Shown: positions 34,500 to 46,777 of the stretch, one piece after another | Layout of the letters: each line of letters begins with the position of its first letter | Numbering within the stretch: position 1 is the stretch's first letter | NCBI RefSeq assembly: GCF_000237925.1 | Contig: NW_017386092.1 | Location: 124,001-188,000 of the forward strand | Reading direction: 5' to 3' | Source: Schistosoma mansoni | Lineage: Eukaryota > Platyhelminthes > Trematoda > Strigeidida > Schistosomatidae | Length of the DNA: 64,000 bases | The notes under the pieces: generated by a model | Told to the model about the DNA's origin: nothing | The model's database searches: none | The model's input: the letters and a program-made list of their open reading frames with translations, nothing else | Program-made: the position numbers and the translations under genes

Positions 34500-34860
34500 A
34501 ACACCTCTCATGATATTTGAAACTTCATTTGATTGCATGACCAAATTTTCCCTTCCTGTAAGTTAGTACAATTAGCCAAAAAATAGTTTTCAAGTCTAAC
34601 AAACCAAAGCTGTGGGTCGATTATCGTGAAAGAAGGCTTAGAAAGACTGAGGGACCTCATGGATGACGTTTGGGAAAGATCCGATGTAGGATTTTCTGAA
34701 GAGTAAATAGTACGCAAATAAGACAAAGTATATATAAGGAAGGAAAATAAACTGACAACAATAAAGATAGTAAGAAACGACACAATATTATGACATACAA
34801 CGGACTTACTAAATTGCATTCGTATATCAATTGCACACAAAATGTCGTCGCCTATCATTT
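34500..34860 (-). mobile_element. Possible gag-like relic
   Basis: A 116-codon minus ORF contains IDPQLWFVRLENYF, reminiscent of the start of Gypsy gag, after a hydrophobic stretch that does not fit gag. Weak; could be chance. Confidence 0.25.
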
Positions 34861-35575
34861 TTATTATTTTTAAACCATGCTCAACAATTCTTATGAGACT
34901 GAGTACATGTAATGGAAATACCGGTAATAGTAGTCCACAACAATAATTTTAATCCATAAAAACAACCTGAATTTAGATTAGGTATGTTGACCTCCGAATT
35001 TAGACAGTACGGTAGAAAACTGAGTAGTGTTTGCACACCGAACCGATCATTTCTGTAGTGAATTATCTCCCAGATAATTCCTAAGGCTTCGCATAACAAT
35101 CGCCCTGTTAGCCGTTAATAAATAAGTTCCAACGGTGTGTAAATTGCATTAGGTAACCCAAAGCGCAGACTAAAATTTGTTATCAAATAGCACACATCAC
35201 TAAGCCGCAATTACACAAATCGGGTTCGAGCAGAAATACTGATGCAAGCGATTATGAGAATGCATGGGCGAATTAAGAGCCGAATAAATAATTGAATAAA
35301 TAGCCTAGTAAATTACTAAGATTCGGGCGCAAATATAAGGGAAAGCGAGTGATTCGTCGAGTGATTTAAGCAATCAAGATTTAAGCTAGAAAGAGGGATA
35401 TGTGTTTAGGCCATCACATTTGATCAAGCATATATAGGCTTAATAATAATACCAAGATATAAAAATTGTTACTGTTTAAATACCACTGTTAATCGGAGTG
35501 CTTGACCGAATTAGACATAAACAAACTGAAGTATAGGAGAAATGATATACAAGGAACTAACCATCCGATGGGATA
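34861..35575. other. No gene seen
   Basis: AT-rich DNA without recognisable features. Confidence 0.4.
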
Positions 35576-35577
35576 CC

Positions 35578-36145
35578 TTAACGCAAAACCGGGAATGGAC
35601 AACATCGGGTATAAAAATATCATGGAATGACATTAAATGGAAGAAAGAGACAAAAGTAGAAAGAGATTTGCAAATTGCGTCCCTCCGATAACATGGTTAT
35701 TTGTGGCACTATGTTCCCTCTCAAACGCCCACGCAAAACCACATTGATTTTATTGGACCAGACTACGGAGAGCCAAATCGATTACATCTGGGTCAATAAA
35801 ATGTTAAGAAGATCCATGGAATACATGAGAACAAAATAAGGAGTTGATTTATTTCTAGATCACTATCTGCTACTGGAAAATATGAAACTGAAGGTGAAAA
35901 TGCACTAGACAACTGGACAATTAGCATTCCCGGAACTTGATACAGATTTTCTTTTAGTTACTGATAAACTCATTGAATTCGATATAGCGCTCAGCAACAA
36001 GTTCCAAGTTTTAACTGATCTACTCACGGAAGAGGAAACAATTATTGGGAGCAACTGCAAAGAGGTTAAATTAGTTTTAACCTCAACATGCCTGAGGGTA
36101 CCGAACCCTAAGTAGCACTAGCATAAGGAATGCTGGTAGAACTTG
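35578..36145 (+). mobile_element. RTE LINE endonuclease fragment
   Basis: ICGTMFPLKRPRKTTLI, TESQIDYIWVNKMLRRSMEYMRT and LDHYLLLENMKLKVK parallel the 13035-13990 endonuclease. Several stops and frame changes; both ends truncated. Confidence 0.75.
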
Positions 36146-37640
36146 TCATCCAGAATTTTTGTGTATTTAGATCATAGAACGATAAAATTTGGGGATCAAG
36201 GGAAATTAAAGACCACTGTTTTACTAGTAGACTATAAGACTCTAAACGGTGCTACCATAATGGAGCCATCTATAGGAATTTTTTCTTCATTATCCACAAA
36301 CCCTTCTATAACAAGTTGAAAACTGTCACTCACATAATGCAATGTCTTCTTGTCATGGTCTATGGTTGCCTGGTGGTCAAGTTTTTCGCTTTCCAAAATA
36401 AGTCAAATTACACTTGGCATGTCATGGTTAAGGGTGTATCTAGTAGGAAACATGAAGAAAGCAAGTTCAGTAGAGCATGACCAACCTTATGTAGCTACAT
36501 GATCCGAGTTTACTGACATGTTCTGAGCGCTGATTATTATTTGAGGTAAGGCACTTGATGTCTGATGGTCAGTCTTTAGGGATGAAGCTACTTTTAACGT
36601 CTGATAATGACTTCGTCAGCGTTTAGTGTATTTCAATGGGATAATTACATGCACTCCTTTGTAGTCGTATAATCGTGTCATTCTTCATTGATATAAAACT
36701 TTTCATGTTGGCATATACAAAAAGGGGGTAAAACTAAAGAATATGACAGTAATATCAAACTGCGTAGTTCTGATGGGTTTGGAAAGCGTCATTCCGTTAC
36801 CCACTACATATAAAAGTTTAACTAGCAACGCGAATGATTGCACTATTCCGTGAACATAATTCAAGTAAAGATTTATTAATGTTTATGTGGCATCTTTTTG
36901 GAATCCTTGGAAGCCTAACCGAGAGTTAGAGCAGTCAACTTATTTCGGATATTAACTAGGTTTTAACGACTAATTAGTTACAAAAACAATTTATAAATAA
37001 CATTTATTGGCTATGATTATAAACTGTATTCATCAACAACTGAACTGAGGTGCTGTACTAAACCATTTAGGAATTCGGTTAGGCAAAGTGTAGTATTTTC
37101 TTTGCTTGTTGGTAGCATTTACCCGGTTATTTGAAAACTACGAACAGCTAATGGATGAACGTTTTTGGGAATAACAGTGAACACTGGCAGTTGATTTTGA
37201 TGAAGTTCAAGGTTTATCGAGAAGTTGCCGCTGCATAAACGGAAGTCGGTAGATATTCCGGTGGACAAATTAATCTGAAAAGTAAGCGTGATTACATTTA
37301 TTGTTGTTATGCAATTGCTTTCATATCCAGAGAATTTTCGGCCGTAGTTTTAATTGTACAAAATGGCTCGGATATCGAATTATTGTAGCTTCATTTAGAG
37401 ACATCACACTTGAATTTTTTCCAACAGGATTTATATGAAGTTGGGTTCGCAATTCAGTTTTTCGTCAGTTATCACAAGTGAAAGTTATTTTTATGTGGAA
37501 TAAAGTAATTTTTGTCTATTTTTAAATGCAAAAACGGCATATTTTAGTTGTGTTAACAACTAAATTCATAAACAATGACTAGGCTCTTAAATAAGATTTA
37601 TTATTTGAGATGGTTTGATCTAAGTGGTGTGGTTGATTTG
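36146..37640. other. No gene seen
   Basis: 1.5 kb with no exon, RNA or element that I could support. Confidence 0.4.
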
Positions 37641-37664
37641 TGACACCAAAAAAACAGTTGTATC

Positions 37665-38250
37665 TGAAAGTCAGGCGGCAGATTATTTGACCACATGAAT
37701 CTATTCAGGAGACGCTAGGCGAAACTATAATTTATGGACGAATCAATCAGATATAAAATGTAGCTGTAAATAATTCACCAAAATCAATAGCTCAGTAAGT
37801 GTTCGACATTGGATGTTGACCACATTGTTTTAAGTGGACTTGTTTAACTGAAGGCGTTCGGTCATGCATCCACACCAGATCACGTTACGACCCAGCGTGG
37901 GACACAGCTCCTACGTTCACTGACCAGATTAGAGCAAACGCTTCTCGATATATTGATAACGCATCAAATATATCTTTCCGATCTCTTCACATCTGACTTC
38001 TGGTTTTATCTAATTTGGGACGATTCGAGTATAGAAGGTGTTACTGGTTAATAGTTGTCAAACTAGAATACTGGTCGTATCTTCAAAGATAACAGGTGAT
38101 GGATTTTGGTACGAAATTCACTCGTCCATTTGGCGAAATAGCGTTTTGACTTTTTTAGCTGATATCTGTTCGTAATGGAAATCTTTAAATCTAATTCGTA
38201 ACCCTAACCATCAATTGTAAATCATAATTTTAATTCCTCACACTGGTTTC
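37665..38250 (+). repeat. Repeat Y, interrupted by a solo LTR
   Basis: Left part to 37758 and right part from 38086 match, in order, the reverse complement of 41090-41285, which lacks the LTR. Confidence 0.65.
37759..38085 (+). mobile_element. Solo LTR, family G (327 bp)
   Basis: TGTAGCTG...TATCTTCA, same length as the LTR at 25624-25950. Flanked by AAAA and AAGA, an imperfect 4-bp duplication. The empty-site relative at 41090-41285 confirms both ends. Confidence 0.85.
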
Positions 38251-38807
38251 TAATAATCATGTAGTCCTAGTTTGTAGGTGAACATTCTCCAGGTCACTTT
38301 ATGCTGCTCAAACATCGTCCATTAATTATCATCTCACCACCTACATTAATTGTAAGCATGTTTTCTTCGTAAGATGTGATTTATATCAATTGTGAAGATC
38401 AGCTCATAGAGCTAAAATTGTTACAGCAGTGTGATAATTTGAAGTATTTGGATTATAGTTTGAACTAGTAATCCCAGCAATAACGTAGTTTAATCAAGAA
38501 GTATTAGATGAGCACAAAAGAATGTACTGTATTCGGAATTCAAAATCAAAACAGTCATCAATACAAAAGAATCTTCGGTTCATTCAAACACCACAAGTGG
38601 ATAGTTTAAACTGGCCAAAATCATTATTATCGACTGGAGCAAGCCAAAATTAACGACTCAAAAGTTACAACGATTTATTAAGACTACTGAAAACTTTGCT
38701 ACATCAAAATAAACACCAACAACTAATATGACTATTACAGCAAACAAAGAATTATGATTTAAACGCTTATCAAACAGTCTTATAATCTATAGATCAATTC
38801 ACTCATT
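38251..38807. other. No gene seen
   Basis: AT-rich DNA without recognisable features. Confidence 0.4.
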
Positions 38808-39032
38808 ATTGTTTGGTTGAATCTTCCCATTGATGTTTAGGACTGCGACTGGTCAGTCTCTAATTGGCATATGTGAATACTGCGCGTATTGCCTTGATAT
38901 AGCTTTAATTCACAAGGATTTTAAGCAAAGATGGATAGTGGCTATCAGTGGAATCCAGTTTGACTCGCGTTTCGTCCTATATGGGACTCGTCAGGTGGAT
39001 GTACCTGTATCTCAGAGTTGATGTTCACTCTG
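38808..39032 (-). mobile_element. Sm-alpha-type SINE (family A) with hammerhead
   Basis: Minus copy with tail (GAATCTTCCCATTGATGTTTAG), AAGATGGATAGTGGCTATCAG and hammerhead 38948-39006; only the first part of the head is present. Confidence 0.85.
38948..39006 (-). ncRNA. Hammerhead ribozyme, Sm-alpha type, GTCAAA variant
   Basis: CTGACGA, stem II GTCC/GGAC and GAAA are intact; the GTC triplet is followed by AAA before CTGG, shifting stem I by three bases relative to the classical form. Confidence 0.8.
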
Positions 39033-39317
39033 GATCAATAGTTTTATTTAACACTTGAACAAAACTATTATCTGCTCTGTTTTAATAAAGACTGAGTCAC
39101 CTGTAACATATTTCCAACAACTGATTGCTTAAACGATGTCAAAACTTCGTTCATTTGTTTAATTCAAGATATTATGCTTTGGCGTTAGTCAGTAAGGGAA
39201 TTCAAACATCATTCGAATATCACTTTAAAGGCAGCTAGAAATATCGTTGTGCTACGATATTATGAAGAATAATTTTACTGACCTTGTTTGGTGTAATAAT
39301 TCGTCGACTGACCCCAT

Positions 39318-39505
39318 TTGGGATAAGATGGTGGTTGGAGGTAGTCAACAGGAAACCTTGGATCTAGGTTTTATGCTATTTGACACTCGCCAGCAAGGTG
39401 TACCTGTAATCTCGAGGGAACTGATGATCCCTGACGTTCTTGACCCCGTGTCATCCAGTTTTACGTTAATTCGACTCCCTCCAATCACCACTTCATCTCA
39501 ACATA
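39318..39505 (-). mobile_element. SINE family C, minus copy
   Basis: Outer tail GATAAGATGGTGGTTGGAGG, then AACAGGAAACC, hammerhead zone, GGTGTACCTGTAATCTC and head. The ribozyme core reads CTGGCGA, so it should be inactive. Confidence 0.75.
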
Positions 39506-39509
39506 ATTC

Positions 39510-40900
39510 ATGAGATATCGAGTCACCTATACCAGTAGCCACATTACAATTTGGCCGATAGAATTAGATTTGCACTATGAAGGACTTGATACAAATGATA
39601 TTGGTCAATATCCAGTGGTCAATCAATAGTACACTCGTTCCAAATACTAGTGAAAGCCGGGAAAGACGAGATAACTTTTTCTACCTAGTATGGAGCTCTA
39701 CTGCAGTTCGCACTTATGAGCCCATAGACATCGAAACCAGGATCTTCAGGTCTCATAATGAGCTTGTTATCTTTAGTCCACTGGTTTAGGGTCTTGTGGT
39801 AGGGATTCCGAACTTCAATTAATTCACAATATGGCTCCACTGCTTATCCAGCTGAACCCTGCAGACCATATCTTTCAAATGAAAATTCGGAAAGTCCTCA
39901 CGAATTATGTTACTAGTAAGAACGTGATTATAGTTTTATGCCAAGAATGATGAATAGTTCGAAATCATGACTCTTAGGCCAGGGAGATTGCAGATCATTC
40001 CGATCTTGTGGCACTTAGAATGGCAAGATATCTTTGTAAATATACCACTGATATTATTATTATTCAGGATTCAAAGACCTTTTAACAATCCATACAAGAT
40101 TCCTATGTTTGATTACGTTAGAGATTCTCGCACTCATTTTGTTTCTGTATAACTGAAAGTTGTATGAATATAGAAAGGATTTACAATTGCTTTTAAAGGA
40201 GAATGGAATTGTTTCATACATGTGTTACAACAGTCTCTTTTCTTGTATACACGAATGGGAAATTAATTTGCCTTAAATGAATATCTTCACTAGATCCCCT
40301 CCCAGTGTCTACTCTACAGGACTTCAACACAACTTTGATCAAGAACACGTGATTAGTCTGACTAGAAGTAATATATCAACATAAATCTATCACCTTACTC
40401 CTGAATTCAACAACGGGAAGATAATGAATCGTTGAAGCTTTTATCATGAATATATAACTCATCTAATCCCTGTCAAACTGTCTACAAGTCTGACTCAACA
40501 AACAACTAATCGTGAACCTTCACGCCCATACGTCAATATGGTTGTCATAATTATTTGCTTTTACAACCATATCTTCTTCATAAAATGAATGTACATATGG
40601 AATGGCACTTCACGTCAGACAGATTCACTGCTCTCGATATTTGTTTTTCTGGTTACATAAAGTGTCAGATGTTTCGTAGATTTGAAAATGTCATCCAGTT
40701 GTCTTTTTTTTCATGGTGATATGTCATATTTGGAATGAACAGAGAGAAATGACAATGATATACTATTTATAGTTAACCAAAAATGAGCGTGATATGGATA
40801 TTCCTAAATCACTTTGAAGAGTACTTAGTTAGCACTTAGTAGACTCACAGAATCGTTCGTTGAGATTATAGTTTATAGACGACTTTTGAGTGGTGTTTAA
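39510..40900. other. No gene seen
   Basis: Small plus-strand ORFs (39577-39789, 39967-40152) show no recognisable family. Confidence 0.4.
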
Positions 40901-40904
40901 GTGC

Positions 40905-41080
40905 CTTTGAATTCCTCCTGTAGCTCCTCCGGGGGCTAATACAGGTCCCAAGCCCGGATAAAAGAGGAGCATTGAGCATGGGATTAGAGACCCCATCCCA
41001 TAGAAACTAATTCGCTAAAAAAACGCTAACCTGAAAACATAAATAATTCAAATGCCTTTGAGAATGCTAGGGTTAAATGA
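40905..41080 (+). mobile_element. RTE LINE head fragment
   Basis: CTCCTGTAGCTCCTCCGGGG, CCCAAGCCCGGATAAAAGAGG, CATCCCATAGAAACTAATTCGC: same head as 12982, 56460 and 56925. Confidence 0.75.
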
Positions 41081-41089
41081 GAGTTATAA

Positions 41090-41285
41090 ACCTGTGTGAA
41101 GAATAAGGATTATGATTAACAGTTGATGGTTAGGGTTGGGAATTAGATTTATGGTTTTCACCACGAACTGATATCAGCTATAATGCCAAAACGCTCTTTA
41201 ACCAAATAGATGAATGAATTTTGCGCCATCATCTGAGGCCTGTTATCCTAAATCTGATTGCTTCGTCCATAAATTATAGTCTCGC
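41090..41285 (-). repeat. Repeat Y, uninterrupted copy
   Basis: Reverse complement matches the two sides of the LTR at 37759-38085 without the LTR. Confidence 0.65.
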
Positions 41286-41744
41286 CAATCTTTCTCTTCA
41301 ATGGTACTTTGATTAGGTAACTGAAAAGATTGTCTACTCATGTTATTTCCTCTTTTTCATTGTTTAAGCTGAAGTAATTCTTTCAAATAAATTACATTCT
41401 TGTCGGTATTCCAGGGTCATATGGGTACTAATAAGTTAGTAGTATTTATCCTTCCGATATGACTATTCTTAAAACAGCAAATTCTGTTATGTGAATATTT
41501 AACTAATTGCTTACTATGAACCTGCTATTGAGTACTGTTATGTCATTTTCAATGAAGTATCCAGACACACTGTTCGGTATGTACTCATAATAGCGGATCG
41601 TATTATCTTTCCTGTATCAAAATGGATTCAAAAATAAAATGAGAAAATCAGCTTCATAATGAATAGAATTACGAAGGGCTTGAGGTTCTTTTTAGAGACT
41701 TCAATCAACTCACAATTGTTTACTTAATTATCCTGTTAACTCCA
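41286..41744. other. No gene seen
   Basis: AT-rich DNA without recognisable features. Confidence 0.4.
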
Positions 41745-42198
41745 CCTGGTATTGTTTACTTGTATATTCTCATGGTTATTTAGGACTGCAACTAATCAGT
41801 CTTTTATTGACATACGTGCATCCTGTGCTGACTATCTCGATATTGTCTTAAGTCACAAGAATTATAAGCAAAGATGGATAGTGGCTATCAGTGAAAACCA
41901 GAATGCGCGTTTCGTCCTATTCGGGGCTCGTCAGGTGGATGTACCTTAAGCTCAGAGTTGATGCTTACTGCAAGACAAACAATACGAAGTAAATTTAAAT
42001 TTTACCCCATTGCACAAGCAAGTGGCTATCAGAACTCAATAGCTAAGTGGATAACGCGATGGCTTTCCAAGCGAAAGGTACTGGTTTCGAGTCCTGGAGT
42101 GAAGATCAACTGTGAGTTGCATCCAGTTGACGAGTCCAAAATAGGAAGAAACGCTCGTTCAGGATTCCACTGCTAGCCACTATCTATCTTTGCTTATA
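41745..42198. mobile_element. Two Sm-alpha-type SINEs head to head
   Basis: Minus copy 41745-41970 followed by plus copy 42022-42198. The plus copy has a tRNA-like head (AATAGCTAAGTGGATAACGC, GGTTTCGAGTCC) but its ribozyme core begins TTGACGA, so only the minus one has an intact core. Confidence 0.82.
41891..41947 (-). ncRNA. Hammerhead ribozyme, Sm-alpha type, ATT variant
   Basis: Core CTGACGA and GAAA intact, stem III ACGC/GCAT, triplet ATT. Stem II has one change (GCCC against GGAC). Confidence 0.65.
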
Positions 42199-43001
42199 TC
42201 CTGTTAACTGTTTCTGTTAATCATTATTATCAATTTCAATCAACCAGACTCGCATGATATGTTTTGTAGCGTATCAGGCAAGATAAACCATTCTAGAATA
42301 AAACAAACAACGAAATAGTTAAATCCACCGTCATTTTACTTCTTATAGATTATCACAAATCAAAATGATACTATAGAAAGATTCTTATCCAAGCATTCTT
42401 TTTAAAAAAAAAAGAAATCATAAACGAAATAACGAAATATAATATTCCCTAAAGATAACCATGCAATATAGTATTTATGATTCATGTTCTTTCATGGAAA
42501 TTTTAGTATAAATAAACAAGGCACTTATTAATTAATCAGTAGTATAACTAAATACATTAAATTTTTAATGGGTGAAGAAAGTGATGATTTCCTTATTAAG
42601 GAAAAACATTATTTTTTTCGAATAAAACTTGATTTTCAGAAAAAAACAAGAAAAAAATTCTTCTATTATGATAGAAAAAACAAGATTCATTGTAACCAAT
42701 CTTGGTTTGGTTTCTCATGTTTGTTCGTTTGTTTGTTTGTTTGTTTTTATGTATTCAAACTGTGAAAATTATGACTAGTATATGTAATTTTTTTAAAGAA
42801 ACATTTCCATTTATCTTGGAAATTAAATTTTGAAACAAAAGATTTAAACTTTAAAATAAAAAAAGAATATTATTTTGATTGATTATTTGAGAAGTTTTCC
42901 TCTCCCCTCCCCCTCACCTACTTCTCTCTCCCTCCTCTCCCCCCTCCCCCTCTCTTTCTCTTTGTTGTCATGACATTTAGTCAATATTCATTTCATATAT
43001 T
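42199..43001. other. 3' flank of the membrane-protein gene
   Basis: AT-rich, with a (TTTG)n run at 42721-42750 and a C/T-rich tract at 42898-42960, next to the stop codon. Contains presumptive 3' UTR. No other gene seen. Confidence 0.45.
42898..42963 (+). repeat. Polypyrimidine tract
   Basis: About 65 bases almost only C and T on the plus strand, purine-rich in the membrane-protein mRNA sense. Confidence 0.9.
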
Positions 43002-44140
43002 CTATGATGAATTGATTGAAATTTTCCCACTACCAGTACAAGCTCCACTATCTGATTGTGAATTTAATGTATCATTAAAAGTTTGTTCATTATGAACTAA
43101 ACTATTACCATTATTATTATTAGTAGTAGTAGTAGTAATATTACTATTATTACTATTATGTAATTTATTGATTAATGTAATTAATTGTGATTGTGATGAT
43201 CCAATTGGTTGTGTACGATTTATATTAGATGATGAATAATTTTGTATTAAATGATTAGTTGAATCCATTGGTATCATATAAGTTGATAATTGATTCATTG
43301 ATGAATTCATAGAAGGTATTATATTCTTTATGGAAGCTTGATTCTGATGATTCTGATGATGATTATTGGTTATTGGTGATTCACAATTGATTAAATTTGA
43401 TGGAATTATATTGATTTCTGATAATATACTTGAATCTGGTTGACCAATACTATCAATACATGAATTGATACCATCCGAATTCAAAGGATTCGTTTCTATG
43501 GTATTATTCTGATTATTTAAATGATTTTGTAATTCTTTAAAATGTTCTTGATGTTGTAAATAGAAATTAGTAACAGCTTCAGTAATTTGTTGTTGTGATG
43601 AATGATTTGAGATCAATGAATTATTAGTACCATTACGTTGGATACTAGATATTGATCGTCGATGAGTATCTATATTAGTAGTATGATTAATCCATGATAT
43701 TGGTAATTGACCAGGTATAAGTGAAAATGCTGATATAGATTGTCTATTACCTGATTTACCATCTGGTAAATATCTTAATGGTATATCATTTGGTAAACCA
43801 TTTGATGATTGATTATCATTTAATATAAGTCCATGACAATTTAAACTATTTAAATATTCTGATCCATAATCAATAGATGGTTGATAAGATTCATAACTAT
43901 TAGATTGTGGTTGAATTTTATTCATTAAAAATAGACTACTACCTCTTCCACTAGTTTTATGACCATCATGAAGGTAATTAGTTAAACGATGTTGTTGGTG
44001 TTGGAGTTGGTGGTGTTGTTCATGGTCTATCTTATCACGGTAACTATAACCTTTTCCATTGATTTGTTTAACAATACGTGCATTACGTATTTCTTCAGCC
44101 ATACAAAATAAATGTTGCATATGTGGACGATCTTTAGATT
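43002..44140 (-). CDS. Terminal exon: cytoplasmic tail, Asn/Ser/Gln-rich
   Basis: An open frame of 379 codons plus stop, beginning after a pyrimidine-rich acceptor (TTTTCTTTTTACATATCAG). Runs such as ITTTTTNNNN and HQLQHQQH show homopolymer expansion. Codon use is strongly A/T-ending, as in other genes here. The real exon starts at 44140 rather than at the ATG at 44189, because the splice phase fits the upstream membrane exon. Confidence 0.78.
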
Positions 44141-46732
44141 CTGATATGTAAAAAGAAAACAAATGAGAATGTGTATTTATGGTTTGCATAGTGTTGAAGT
44201 TTACTAATTATAGATTTTGAATGAGTTGATCGTGGATGAGCACAGCTGAGGAGTCCCATAATAGGACGAAACGGTCATCCAGTGCTTCTAGGTTTTCGAT
44301 GGTGGTCTAGATTCAATTGACTGATGATTTCAACAATAGATCTTCACTTTAACTTTGAAAAAGTTTTTCAAATTTAAGGTATATTGAGTACCTAGTCATG
44401 AATAAAACCAGAGGTTTTCTAATGTTGAAATCATGAGTCAATTGAAGCTAGACCACCATGGAAAACTTGGAAGCACTGGACAGCCGTTTCGTCCTATTTT
44501 GGGACTCCTCACTAGTGCGCTAACGAACTGTAGATTCTTACTTTAACTTTGAAAGCGTTTTTCAAAGTTAAGCTACATTGAATACCTAATCATGAATACA
44601 ACCCGAGGTTTTCGAATGTTGTACAATTTGAAAGACAGCTTGTATTAAAGAATGATTTCATTTTGAGAATTATTGAAAACTATAGATTACTGAACATCTC
44701 TTTTATCTACGTTCAAAAGGAGGGAAGTTCTTCACTGACAGTGTTGATTTATAGTTACTCTATACTACTTAATAACTGAATTTGTGAATCTGAATATTTA
44801 CATCACTTAATATTTACCGTTATGTAAGACGGTTGTTTCATCCATTTACAACGATTGACCGATCGATACATAAACTAAAGATTACTTATGATAGTCACGT
44901 GTAGTGACATGAATCGGTGAAACAATGGACAATTGTAATCGAACAAAATCTAAATGGAAAGTAATCAGAGAGATTGAGGTAGAAGTTATTGTACTTCTAA
45001 TTTTAATTAACATTACTATGTATTCGTCAAAAAGGACAAACTGGAGAATAGCTACACTCTGATCAACAACGCCTTCGATGATATAAAATTTATTATGGAA
45101 CAGGATTCAAACAACAAACCATCATTCTTGGATGAATTATTCACCGGAACCGACGCGGGAAAACTGGAGACTCAAGTATATTGGAAGCCGACCCACAGAG
45201 ACCGGATTATCAATTATAGTATCAACAACCCAAGAGCTCACAAAATCAACTGCGTATAAACTTTGTTCAAGAGGGTGAATATACACTAGAACACACTTGG
45301 AGTGGGGAATGACTACCGAAGCAACTTCATCAAAAAATATCAACCAAATGCATCGACAGAAACAAAATCATGTCCAGAAACGAACAAATGGATCATTCTA
45401 CCATATATAAAAGGCATATCAAAAATTACAACGAGATTGTTGAAGCCTTTTGGAATGAATGTAGCACACAAATCAACAAAAATACTTCAACCAATACAAT
45501 GCTAACCAAAGGACGAAATGATAAAAGAATAAAAACCGAACATCATCGACAAAATTAATTGTTCCAACTGAGAGAAACAATGTATCGGACAAAGTGGACG
45601 CCTTCTTCATCTTCGCCTGCATGAACATCAAACACCATGACGTATCCTCGCTTATATCAATCCATGTGGACAACTGTGCACGCATATTCGACCGAGAAAA
45701 TGCTGAGATCTTCGATATAGGCGATTCTAAAAACATCAAAGAATTTTCAGAAGCTTGACACTCAGGTCAATCAGTAATCAACAAACACATTGAAATTGAT
45801 CCAGTCTATCAACCAATCAGAAAAAAATTATGAACAAATATGGGATCAGGAATCAAATCAATGAGAGATATAATCAAAATGAAGAAGTAAACAATGACTT
45901 GGCTTAGGTCAACACACCAATGAAGATCGAAGTCTACAAGACAAGCTGTGAGTCATATGTAGAGAAATTTGAACACTTCACTTCTACCTGAAATTTGTGC
46001 TAATGATGTTGTTCAGAATAACGATGTAAGCTTCACAACCAAACCATCCATCTCAGAGAACAAAACTTCATCAAAATCATCTACTCGAGCTATGAATCTT
46101 CTCCACCATCTCAGAAAAAGTTATTCTGTTGTTAGCCCAATCAAGAACAAATAATTTAATCACTTTCCTCATAGTAGTTTTGAGTTCGTTAACAATCTGT
46201 TTAACGTGTGATATTCTATCTAAATAAGTTGGAAAGTAAGGATACACAAATTAAGAATGAAAAGGGAGTAAATAAGCCACGTGGTAAATAAATTAGTAAT
46301 GGAGAGGTTAGGCATCGTGTGTTCAGGCGTAGAGACGACAATCCAATTAGTGTCACCATCTTGAAACACCAACTTCGGTGGCTTGGACATGTTCTACGAA
46401 TGTCGTCCCAGAAAATTCCACATCGTGTATTATTTGCCGATGCTGGGGCTGGTTGGAAAAAGCGGAGAAGTGGTCAGTGTATAACATGGTGTCGTGGTAT
46501 GAAAGAAAGCTGCAAAGGGCTGGCTTCTGTTGATCCTTCACGACTCCCTGGCTGGGGTCCAAGAGATGGTGCAACACAATGGCCAGAGACGTTATCAGAT
46601 ATGGCTCAGAATGAAAGCCAGATGCGATCCTACTGTAACCTTTTTTTACTTTCTTCATAATGAGTGGTCATAACCTCCTTAACTGAAAGAGTTCTTCCGG
46701 TTGTACATTTCAGTTCCCCCCATCATTACTCT

Positions 46733-46777
<45 letters not shown>

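Noticed and set aside
34500-34860. Host membrane protein
   Set aside because: A hydrophobic stretch is present, but no splice structure or conserved motif; the only resemblance is a weak gag-like segment.
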